This document shows, in pieces, positions 19,275 to 26,257 of a stretch of DNA of 64,000 nt. The translations under genes and the position numbers were made by a program. The DNA comes from Ignavibacteriales bacterium. GTDB lineage: Bacteria; Bacteroidota; Ignavibacteria; UBA10030; SZUA-254. The DNA lies in NCBI GenBank assembly GCA_016218025.1, contig JACRFD010000050.1:1-64000 (forward strand), given 5' to 3'. Position 1 is the first letter of the stretch. Each line of letters begins with the position of its first letter. The notes under the pieces are model-generated. The model did not search any database, had not been told where the DNA came from, and worked only from the letters and a program-made list of their open reading frames with translations.

Positions 19275-19310
19275 TAAACCGCCTCTTGTTATCTATTAAG
19301 AGGCGGTTTA
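19275..19310 (-). terminator. Hairpin between two surface-protein genes
   Basis: Perfect 13-bp stem (19275-19287 with 19298-19310; core ACCGCCTCTT and AAGAGGCGGT) with a 10-nt loop. It follows the minus-strand surface gene ending at 19344. The T-run after the stem on that strand is short (TTTATT), so termination may be partial and the downstream surface gene may be read through. Confidence 0.6.
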
Positions 19311-19343
19311 CCCTAATTTGATTTTATTCGTAGAATTTGTTTT

Positions 19344-21284
19344 TTATTTCAAAAGAATCATCTTTTTAATTTCTTGATATTCTCCTCTGTTCACCACCAA
19401 TCGGTAATAATAAACACCGTTCGACTTAGCCGAAGCATCCCAGATAGCTGTGTATGAACCGGGAGCGGTGATTCCGTTAACAAGTGTTGTTGCCTCTCTA
19501 CCGAGAATATCATACACTATCAAAGTTACATAACTGATATTTGAAATTTGATATTTAATTTCGGTTGATGGATTAAACGGATTAGGATAATTCTGGCTTA
19601 ATTCATGTTGTGCAGGAATATCTTCTCTATCTGCGGGTACATCCAATGTTATGTTGGTCAACATTACATCGGCATTTATCACCATGAAATCATTCCCGGT
19701 ATTTAAAGAATAAACCGGAATTTCAGAAGCCGTATATCCTGCTTTGTCAACGATAATCTGGTAATCGCCCGGCGGCAAGTTTTCAATATTGAACCTGCCG
19801 TCGTTTTCGGTAATATCATAACCTGCAATTGTGCTGGTAACAGGAGACACGGCATAGACGGATGCACCCTGTACTCCGGAGTTTGCGCTCAATTCACTCA
19901 CACTACCTTTAATCGATGCAAAGCCGCCCGGTATAATTGGTTGAACACAAACATCAATATCCGCGATATTTCCAACCACAGAAAAACTATCGGCATTAAC
20001 CCAGCATGCTATTCCACATTCATTAATCGAATACCACGCAGGAGCGTATGACGAAAACGGGTAAGCTTTTAAGTAATAATACTCATTGAATAAATAATTG
20101 AATGAATAAAATCCATTGGTGTCTGTTATTGCGCATCGCAACGGAAAAACTCCGGTAGTGGTCTTACGGAAAAGAACTACTTTTGATAAAACCCCCTCGC
20201 CAGAAAGCCCTTTTACCCGACCACTAACAGAATTTTGGGCATCGGGATTGAAAACAAGATCAAAGTTAATTCCAGAAATATTTGTTGTCGGGAAAATGCG
20301 ATCTGCGTCGTACGGATTAATTTTATTGTTATAAAATTCTGGAATGTATCCTAGCTTAAAGGCAAGCATGATATAGCTGAGACTATCGGGGACCCATGCT
20401 GTATACGACCCATCATCACCGGTTCGAACAACCCGCATAACTCCTATTAGTGTTCCAAATCCAGGAATCATAAAAGTTTCGTTCCGTGCTCCGAATAGAT
20501 GCCCTTCTTGATTTTGAATTAAATTGATTTGCCTGGTTGAACGCATTATCACAACAAAAGCATCTTTAATCGGGTTACCCGTAGTGCTGTCTGTAACCAC
20601 ACCGCCGATCGAAATCAATCTCGGTGGTATTGGCGGAACTGTTTGTGTTAACCCAAAATTAGCCGCGCTTGTATCTTTAGATGAAACTGGAACCAGAGTT
20701 GCTAATTCTCTATCAGTAACATTATCATACCATTCCGATTGATATGTCCACTTTGAAGCATAAATATAATAAGATCCTGTGTCAATATGTATAGAATAAT
20801 AACCCAAAGAATCGGTCCGGGCTTCTCTGAAATAAAGAAATCCGTCTGTTTTATAAAATCGAAGCCTGACACCGCCGACGGGTTGCGAAGTACTATCGTC
20901 AACTATTTGCCCGGTAATAAATCCTTTTAAAAATCCCTGCGGTGTTGTATTCAACATAAATATAACATCGTTGCTTGGTAAGCTTTCGCCGACATAATTA
21001 ATTGCGGTGACATAGTACCGATAAATTTTATCAGCTGATACTACCGGATCGCTATAATTGGCTGAATGAGGTGTTGCCAATAAAGAGAAAGGAGAAGAGT
21101 CAACCGACTTATAAATTCTATACGACGAGGCACCTGGCGAAACATTCCATGTTAATTTTGCTATGTTACCTTGTTGTTCGACGGTCAGATTTGCGGGGGC
21201 TGGAGGGACGGATTGAGCATTTACCATTGCCATTAACAGCAATGTTATCATTATCATTCCGATGTATGTAGTTAGTTTTTTCAT
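19344..21284 (-). CDS. T9SS-sorted surface protein with FN3 and carboxypeptidase-regulatory-like repeats
   Basis: Predicted secreted protein of 646 residues. The start at 21284 is supported by a GGAGGT ribosome-binding site five bases upstream; a codon four residues earlier is less likely. A signal peptide (about 1-24) precedes a fibronectin type III domain (about 27-112). Four carboxypeptidase-D regulatory-like beta-sandwich domains follow (near 118-185, 215-330, 350-425 and 450-530; for example VSGRVKGLSGEGVLSKVVLF and NDGRFNIENLPPGDYQIIV). The last ~90 residues are a T9SS type A sorting domain (LSQNYPNPFNPSTEI to KKMILLK). No catalytic motif is visible, so an adhesive or structural role is likely. 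It is the last gene of the run starting at 24978, 51 nt after the FecR-like gene. Confidence 0.82.
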   Translation of the reverse strand: MKKLTTYIGMIMITLLLMAMVNAQSVPPAPANLTVEQQGNIAKLTWNVSPGASSYRIYKSVDSSPFSLLATPHSANYSDPVVSADKIYRYYVTAINYVGESLPSNDVIFMLNTTPQGFLKGFITGQIVDDSTSQPVGGVRLRFYKTDGFLYFREARTDSLGYYSIHIDTGSYYIYASKWTYQSEWYDNVTDRELATLVPVSSKDTSAANFGLTQTVPPIPPRLISIGGVVTDSTTGNPIKDAFVVIMRSTRQINLIQNQEGHLFGARNETFMIPGFGTLIGVMRVVRTGDDGSYTAWVPDSLSYIMLAFKLGYIPEFYNNKINPYDADRIFPTTNISGINFDLVFNPDAQNSVSGRVKGLSGEGVLSKVVLFRKTTTGVFPLRCAITDTNGFYSFNYLFNEYYYLKAYPFSSYAPAWYSINECGIACWVNADSFSVVGNIADIDVCVQPIIPGGFASIKGSVSELSANSGVQGASVYAVSPVTSTIAGYDITENDGRFNIENLPPGDYQIIVDKAGYTASEIPVYSLNTGNDFMVINADVMLTNITLDVPADREDIPAQHELSQNYPNPFNPSTEIKYQISNISYVTLIVYDILGREATTLVNGITAPGSYTAIWDASAKSNGVYYYRLVVNRGEYQEIKKMILLK

Positions 21285-21335
21285 ACTAACCTCCATAAAT
21301 AATGATGATTGTTTGTGGGCATCGCGAGAGGTTTA

Positions 21336-22037
21336 CTACTCATTCAATTTCTTTTTCAATGCGTCGATTTTCTTTTGCAAAATTTGTTTGGTGTCCGCTG
21401 TTGGAGATTTAGAAATAATAAATGCATATTCTTCGAGCGCTTCTTTATTAAGATTCATTTTTTCAAATGACTCTGCCAACAAGATTCTTGCATCCATGTT
21501 TTCTATGAGAGATGGATATAACCGAAATATTTGTTTTGTCTTTAATGCACATGTTGCGTAAAAACCATTATTAAACAAAACCTTGCCGCCGTTCAGTTGC
21601 TTTTCACCTGCTTGGAGAAAATTCTGAGCCATGCTGCCCGAGTGATTCTTTTCTTCTCCATGAATAGTGGTGACTCTTGGTATATTCATATCTTTGTTAT
21701 TATCACGTGCTGGAATTGATCTTATATTTTCAAGTGCCAATTTCATCAATAATTCTTCTTTCGATATATATCGGAAATCAGACATATCAACCATAACCAT
21801 TTCGGGTAATATTATTTGAGTAGAGGGACCGATCATTAAAGTTGCAGAGGATTGTTTACCCAACTCTATTGAATCTTCGGGTTTTAAAACATCACCCGCC
21901 GAAACGCTGCTCCAATTCTCGTTAATACCGTGTCTCACGGAAACAGTTCCCTTGACACCGATAATCTTGTAATCGGCAGCAAAAACCGATTGATTAATTA
22001 AAAATATAAAAACAAAAAATATTATAATATTTTTCAT
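21336..22037 (-). CDS. FecR-like domain protein with C-terminal TPR-like helices
   Basis: Predicted periplasmic protein of 233 residues with a signal peptide (about 1-20, ending VFA). Residues about 22-85 (YKIIGVKGTVSVRHGINENWSSVSAGDVLKPEDSIELGKQSSATLMIGPSTQIILPE) match the FecR domain as found in non-TonB proteins. The C-terminal half is helical (about 140-230) and includes ILLAESFEKMNLNKEALEEYAFIISKSP, a TPR-like unit. FecR domains bind ligands or partner proteins in the periplasm and often occur near CHASE2 sensors, one of which is encoded 4 kb away on the same strand. GGAG precedes the ATG. It sits between the barrel/peptidase gene (17 nt upstream) and the T9SS surface gene. Confidence 0.75.
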   Translation of the reverse strand: MKNIIIFFVFIFLINQSVFAADYKIIGVKGTVSVRHGINENWSSVSAGDVLKPEDSIELGKQSSATLMIGPSTQIILPEMVMVDMSDFRYISKEELLMKLALENIRSIPARDNNKDMNIPRVTTIHGEEKNHSGSMAQNFLQAGEKQLNGGKVLFNNGFYATCALKTKQIFRLYPSLIENMDARILLAESFEKMNLNKEALEEYAFIISKSPTADTKQILQKKIDALKKKLNE

Positions 22038-22054
22038 ACAAATCTCCGTTTTTC

Positions 22055-24076
22055 TTAAAAACCTATAGGTAAATCAATAACCCTTAACCAGCCGCGCGAT
22101 ATCCCCATGCGGATTTCTGAATCTTCATAAAATTCCTTGGCTCCTAAGTTCCACGCTTCATCAAAATCTTTTGAAACCAGCGTAGTTTCTATCGGTATCC
22201 AAATTGTTTCTTTGCCTTTTTCGTTTTTTCTTATAACATATTTTTTCGAATTTTCCGCTATTGCTCTTCCAAACGAAGGTTCAATGCCCGAGTCAAACAT
22301 AAGATAGACATGTGAATTTTCTGGATGTTCGGGGGGAACAACGTCAATAAAAGCAACCGCAATTCCCATGCTCATTAAAAGGGAACCATAAGAAACCGTC
22401 AGATCATCGCAATCTCCACCGTGCAGCGTTAAAGTCTCTGCAGGATATTGAACATAATCTTTGCTTGCTTTCGGATCATTAACAAACACCATCTGTTTCG
22501 CCCACTCAGCAAAGATCAACTTGCTCTTTATAAAATCTTTTTTAATTGATTCGGTAGTGTCGATCAACGTTTTAAAGTTAATTAATGTTTCGCGTGAAAA
22601 TTTAATTACTTCAGGATCGTTTGGAGTAACAAAATTTCTCAGAGATAACACATCACCATCCCAGTCGTTTTTGCTGCGGACTAAAAGTCTTGTTTGATAT
22701 TTGTCTTCGTAATCGTCAGGTGTTTCGGCGCTGACAAAAACAGTGCCGTCATAAACCGAAAATTTTTTAATCTGAGAAATCAGTTCATTGAAAACCGCAT
22801 AAAATGGAATCTCTATAACCTCATCGGGAGAAACAGAAAATCCTCGTGTTTCAGTGGGTGTGTTCATGATGTCTTCCACGAAAAAACTCACTTTAGCATA
22901 TATAGTTTTATCCGAAATATTTTTCACACGAGCTCTGCCAATAGGCCGAAACGCATAAACCTGAGGTGCAGAAGTGAAAATTTCACCCAACATTTCAACA
23001 TATTCAATCCTAGCAAGCGCCTCTCTCGGGGCTGCAAGACTGAAAGTTGCTGTTAACAAAATTTTATCTGTACTAAATGGCGTATAATCTATATCAATAA
23101 AAGATTCGGCTTTAAATCTGTTTATGTCGATGATATTTTTACGATCGGTATTATTTAGATACTTCAGATAACTTATATCAAATCGCACAGGTGCATATTC
23201 TATTCCAACTCCGGCGCTTATTGCATCAATGTTTTTAAATTTATAATTATAAATTCCGCCGCAAAGATTTAACCATGTTGCCGCTTGATACTCGACACCT
23301 GTTTGGAAATAATATTTTGAATTGCTTTCCAGATTAAATTTTAAATTGTCGTATCCGGAATATCTAAGTCCGAGTCTTAATAACTTTGAAAGTTTTAGTC
23401 GATAATTTTCATAATCTTCGTTCAATTCACGTTCGACAAATTGAAACAAATTTTTTATCGTTAACCCAAGCGTCCAATCTTTTAAGGGAGATGTATTTAA
23501 TCCTAAGTCTATCGACCAGAGTTGTGATGTAAATTCTTCTGTGTAAGAACTGATGATATTTGCATTATCAATCGTGTACCGATAATCAGAAATATTTACA
23601 TCATAGAATCGTGCACCAACGCCTATCGATAAGTTGTTTTTAATTGAATAGGCATAGCCAAACGAATATTTTTGCCGATAAGATATTTCTTTATCGAATT
23701 TTGCAGTAATCTCGTTTCCGGCTGAATCGAAGATTGAAAAAGAAGATGGTACAACAAAATTTAATTGTTTTCCCGGTGAATATTGAATTGCAAGGAAATG
23801 ATAATCAAAAATTTTCTTCCCGACTATTAATGAATTAAAAATCATTCCTGTACTATTTTGATTTGATGTATTTGCATAATTTGATAACGAAAGCTCCCAG
23901 TTTTTTAATGATGAAATTCCTGCCGGATTCCAGTCGAGCGATCCCAATCCAACACTGCCGCTGCTAATTCCGCCAACCGCAACACTTCTGGCAGAACTCA
24001 GGTGTTGTGCCGATATTTTTGATAAGCATATAAGCATTAATGTAACCAAAATAAATTTTGCATTCTGAGCCGCCAT
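22055..24076 (-). CDS. PorV-like outer-membrane barrel fused to a transglutaminase-like cysteine peptidase domain
   Basis: Unusual two-part protein of 673 residues. After a signal peptide (about 1-23, ending ISAQ), residues 24-345 look like a PorV/PorQ/UPF0164-type beta-barrel: SSARSVAVGGISSGSVGLGSLDWNPAG is the typical start, followed by alternating amphipathic strands. Residues 350-450 form a beta-sandwich-like linker with KNISDKTIYAKVSFFVED. Residues about 490-650 resemble a transglutaminase/cysteine-protease fold with candidate triad C556 (HGGDCDDL), H589 (ENSHVYLMFD) and E630 (IWIPIETT). In T9SS, PorV works with the cysteine-protease sortase PorU; a one-chain combination here suggests a processing or anchoring role, which is inference. 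It starts 5 nt after the upstream lipoprotein gene and precedes the FecR-like gene by 17 nt. Confidence 0.72.
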   Translation of the reverse strand: MAAQNAKFILVTLMLICLSKISAQHLSSARSVAVGGISSGSVGLGSLDWNPAGISSLKNWELSLSNYANTSNQNSTGMIFNSLIVGKKIFDYHFLAIQYSPGKQLNFVVPSSFSIFDSAGNEITAKFDKEISYRQKYSFGYAYSIKNNLSIGVGARFYDVNISDYRYTIDNANIISSYTEEFTSQLWSIDLGLNTSPLKDWTLGLTIKNLFQFVERELNEDYENYRLKLSKLLRLGLRYSGYDNLKFNLESNSKYYFQTGVEYQAATWLNLCGGIYNYKFKNIDAISAGVGIEYAPVRFDISYLKYLNNTDRKNIIDINRFKAESFIDIDYTPFSTDKILLTATFSLAAPREALARIEYVEMLGEIFTSAPQVYAFRPIGRARVKNISDKTIYAKVSFFVEDIMNTPTETRGFSVSPDEVIEIPFYAVFNELISQIKKFSVYDGTVFVSAETPDDYEDKYQTRLLVRSKNDWDGDVLSLRNFVTPNDPEVIKFSRETLINFKTLIDTTESIKKDFIKSKLIFAEWAKQMVFVNDPKASKDYVQYPAETLTLHGGDCDDLTVSYGSLLMSMGIAVAFIDVVPPEHPENSHVYLMFDSGIEPSFGRAIAENSKKYVIRKNEKGKETIWIPIETTLVSKDFDEAWNLGAKEFYEDSEIRMGISRGWLRVIDLPIGF

Positions 24077-24081
24077 GAAAT

Positions 24082-24978
24082 CTATGGGCCAACGTTCATT
24101 AATATATTATGCAACGACGCAGCTTCAACTAAAACCGAATCGGAATAACCGCTTATACTTCTTGTGAAGCGGGATTCGGATGAAAACGTAAACAAAAATC
24201 TTTGATGCTGATGAATTGGAAGTATTTCCAATATTTTTGGGGGAATTGTTACCTCCCCTTTTGTATTGCGAACTTTAAGATGAAGTATCGGGGTCCATGA
24301 CTTTTGCAATAAACCTGATTCTTTACTTATAAAAATATTTACAATTTTATTGGCACATGACCATTTGATGGATAATGGAACATCGGCAGATATTATCTTT
24401 GGTGATATATCATAAACCCGTATTTCCGACGGAGAAACGATCGATACATCTGCCGAATCAATTGTGTTGTTGCCCGATACCTGCCAGCGATATATTTTAC
24501 CTGATTCATAAGAATATGATTTCCGCATTTGGTATTTGTAACCCAAAAGTGAATCGACCCCGAAAATTCTATTTCTGCGTTGTTGCATTGGTAATGTATC
24601 GCCGTTCAAAATTATAGCGCCAAGATTAAAAGATGGATATGCATTTACTCTTCCATTAGCCTGAATGGGATTTAGTCGATCCAAGAAAATAGCTTCGGCT
24701 TGCAATAAACTGTCGGATCTTAACGGCAAATCATACCTAATTCCGGTTACAATCATTCTTGCAAAATATTTACCGTTCCCATCACCCGTTATGCCGGAAC
24801 TATCCACTCCCGAAGAAACAAAAAGCGAATCGGTTGATAAGCTTACCGCATTCATCTGTATAAGCTCAGAATCGGTTGAATCATCCACAATGGACACCGG
24901 CTGGATATCGCTGCAACCCCACATAAATAGTACGTTTAGAATAAAAAGCGGGCTTGTGATAGATTTAATTGTTTTCAT
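24082..24978 (-). CDS. Hypothetical lipoprotein, first gene of the barrel/FecR/surface-protein operon
   Basis: Predicted lipoprotein of 298 residues with a signal ending in MWGC (acylated Cys22). The mature part is beta-rich, with no recognised enzyme motif. It contains IVSPSEIRVYDISPKIISADVPLSIKWSCANKIVNIFISKES, which reads like an Ig/fibronectin-type segment near residues 180-220. It begins about 95 nt downstream of the previous lipoprotein gene, behind a strong terminator, so it needs its own promoter or read-through. Its stop is 5 nt from the start of the barrel/peptidase gene, implying co-translation with it. A perfect palindrome lies just upstream of its start. I do not recognise the family. 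Confidence 0.7.
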   Translation of the reverse strand: MKTIKSITSPLFILNVLFMWGCSDIQPVSIVDDSTDSELIQMNAVSLSTDSLFVSSGVDSSGITGDGNGKYFARMIVTGIRYDLPLRSDSLLQAEAIFLDRLNPIQANGRVNAYPSFNLGAIILNGDTLPMQQRRNRIFGVDSLLGYKYQMRKSYSYESGKIYRWQVSGNNTIDSADVSIVSPSEIRVYDISPKIISADVPLSIKWSCANKIVNIFISKESGLLQKSWTPILHLKVRNTKGEVTIPPKILEILPIHQHQRFLFTFSSESRFTRSISGYSDSVLVEAASLHNILMNVGP

Positions 24979-24992
24979 GGCTTATTTAATTT

Positions 24993-25004
24993 AACAAATT
25001 TGTT
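24993..25004 (-). promoter_or_regulatory. Palindromic operator candidate upstream of the lipoprotein operon
   Basis: Perfect 12-bp palindrome AACAAATTTGTT, 14 nt upstream of the ATG at 24978 and just after the preceding terminator. It could be a regulator-binding site, but AT-rich palindromes of this size also arise by chance. Confidence 0.3.
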
Positions 25005-25018
25005 TAATATTTTCAGTT

Positions 25019-25059
25019 TAAAAAAAGAAAGTCTGGCAGAACACAAAATTCTGCCAGAC
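25019..25059 (-). terminator. Strong Rho-independent terminator
   Basis: On the minus strand a perfect 11-bp stem (GTCTGGCAGAA, 7-nt loop, TTCTGCCAGAC; 25031-25059) is followed by TTTCTTTTTTT. It lies 14 nt after the stop of the lipoprotein gene ending at 25073 and should isolate that gene from the next. Confidence 0.85.
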
Positions 25060-25072
25060 AATTGAAATTTTA

Positions 25073-26017
25073 TTACTTTTTTACAATATATGGGAATCCG
25101 ATTATCATATTCATGAACGGTTCTGTATCATCATTAAGAGAATCGTACGACATCATATCAACAACCGCGTTGTATCGGGCTATTAGAATTGTCGGCGGTA
25201 ATTTTACTTGAAAACGTTTTTCATATTGACGTTCATATTTACCTGCATTATAGGTACTATCAATAACACCCATTCGCTCGCGGTATCGATATGCAAATCT
25301 ATGATGAACACAGTGGCGAACCGAGACATACTCTGTTTTTTCGTTGTCGCTGAGTAATCTGACCCGAATTAAAATCGAGTCTCCTTCATTGAGCACTGGC
25401 ACTGATCCGGCATTCACACCTAAACGGAACCATTTCGGCAATGTATCGGTCATTTCAATTGTGTCGGTCGGAGTGATAAGTTCTAATTTTGAGATTCCAA
25501 AATCTCGTAATTGTGTTTGACCAAGAATTGAAGTGATAGCAATGGGCCTCCAGTTTTTTAACCTGTCTTCGTTTCGAGCAACACGAATAAACCTTACTTG
25601 CCTGCGAAATTCTTTTGTATACATTTTTTGAACCGTGTCAAGCCGTAAAGAGGTGTCTGCCATCCGCGCCAAAATTATCAATCGTCCTGTAACCATTTTC
25701 CGTATTGTTGCCGTTGCCACAGAATCTCCATCTATAACGACGGTTACTGTCTTTTGAATGTTATCAATTTTTCTTCCCCACATTAATGGTGTGATTGGAG
25801 ATGTTACTTTTTCCAAACCCAGACCTTGAGGTGATCCGTCGTTTATGGTCGCCTCGTCGGAAGCAATAAAATCACCAACCGAATCTATATCGGTCAATTG
25901 TGTTTGAATAGCTTCCTGATCTGTTAGGGAAATAGGTTGTGTGGTATTATCTTTTGAACACCCGAAGAAAAGCAATAAAACAATTATTATTGAATTTGAA
26001 ATTATAATGAATCTCAT
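25073..26017 (-). CDS. Hypothetical lipoprotein downstream of a sigma-54-type promoter
   Basis: Predicted lipoprotein of 314 residues. The start at 26017 is set by AGGAG five bases upstream and by the signal peptide MRFIIISNSIIIVLLLFFGC (lipobox cysteine at 20). An upstream extension of 52 codons lacks these features. The mature protein is beta-rich and charged, with no recognised motif; short words include LPPTILIARYNAVVDMMSY and IGFPYIVKK at the end. It stands alone between a -24/-12 element (26124-26139) and a strong terminator (25019-25059). That makes it the most direct candidate target of the CHASE2 sigma-54 activator encoded immediately upstream. Family not recognised. Confidence 0.75.
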   Translation of the reverse strand: MRFIIISNSIIIVLLLFFGCSKDNTTQPISLTDQEAIQTQLTDIDSVGDFIASDEATINDGSPQGLGLEKVTSPITPLMWGRKIDNIQKTVTVVIDGDSVATATIRKMVTGRLIILARMADTSLRLDTVQKMYTKEFRRQVRFIRVARNEDRLKNWRPIAITSILGQTQLRDFGISKLELITPTDTIEMTDTLPKWFRLGVNAGSVPVLNEGDSILIRVRLLSDNEKTEYVSVRHCVHHRFAYRYRERMGVIDSTYNAGKYERQYEKRFQVKLPPTILIARYNAVVDMMSYDSLNDDTEPFMNMIIGFPYIVKK

Positions 26018-26051
26018 AAATACTCCTATAACTGTTTTTAAAAAAATATCG

Positions 26052-26079
26052 TCCCGCAGCTTTTCCCTCAATGCCCGCA
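26052..26079. promoter_or_regulatory. Leader repeat pair (TGCGGG-N15-TGCGGGA on the minus strand)
   Basis: On the plus strand TCCCGCA (26052-26058) and GCCCGCA (26073-26079) are 21 bp apart, two helical turns. They lie in the predicted leader of the lipoprotein gene. The same spaced pair recurs in opposite orientation at 26194-26221. Protein-binding sites or RNA-pairing elements are both possible. Confidence 0.4.
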
Positions 26080-26123
26080 TGTGATTTAGGTTTTTTTCGC
26101 TACGGGGCGACTCAATAAACAAC

Positions 26124-26139
26124 TTCAAGATCCGTGCCA
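26124..26139 (-). promoter_or_regulatory. Sigma-54 (-24/-12) promoter candidate
   Basis: On the minus strand TGGCACG-GATC-TTGAA matches the consensus TGGCACG-N4-TTGCA with exact spacing; the only deviation is A for C at -12. Transcription would start near 26112 and run into the lipoprotein gene at 26017. The gene just upstream encodes a sigma-54 activator, which makes the match more credible. Confidence 0.6.
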
Positions 26140-26149
26140 CCCAGAGAAA

Positions 26150-26176
26150 TTTGTGAAAAAGAGCTGTTTTCACAAA
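26150..26176. promoter_or_regulatory. Dyad adjacent to the -24 element, candidate activator-binding site
   Basis: Perfect 10-bp inverted repeat TTTGTGAAAA (26150-26159) and TTTTCACAAA (26167-26176) separated by 7 nt. It is centred about 51 bp upstream of the predicted sigma-54 start site. This is closer than most enhancer sites but suits a dimeric helix-turn-helix regulator. Confidence 0.5.
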
Positions 26177-26192
26177 ATTGCTATAAAAAAGT

Positions 26193-26240
26193 ATGCGGGA
26201 ACAACCATGCTTACTGCGGGAAATTTGAATCCCACGCAGA
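26193..26240. repeat. Direct TGCGGGA pair with an inverted partner; possible alternative hairpins
   Basis: TGCGGGA at 26194-26200 and 26215-26221 (21 bp apart) is followed by TCCCACGCA at 26230-26238. On the minus strand, just after the activator gene stop, the first arm can pair with either of the two following copies. The second of those copies is followed, after two intervening bases, by TTTTTT, so that pairing looks like a terminator. Confidence 0.45.
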
Positions 26241-26257
26241 AAATAAATATCCCATCA

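Noticed and set aside
25031..25059. TGGCAG in the hairpin as another -24/-12 promoter
   Set aside because: The -12 part does not fit at the required spacing, and the sequence is a perfect stem followed by a T-run, so it is a terminator.
26018..26173. 52-codon N-terminal extension of the lipoprotein gene
   Set aside because: It would bury the lipoprotein signal peptide internally and run over the -24/-12 element; the ATG at 26017 has AGGAG at the right distance.
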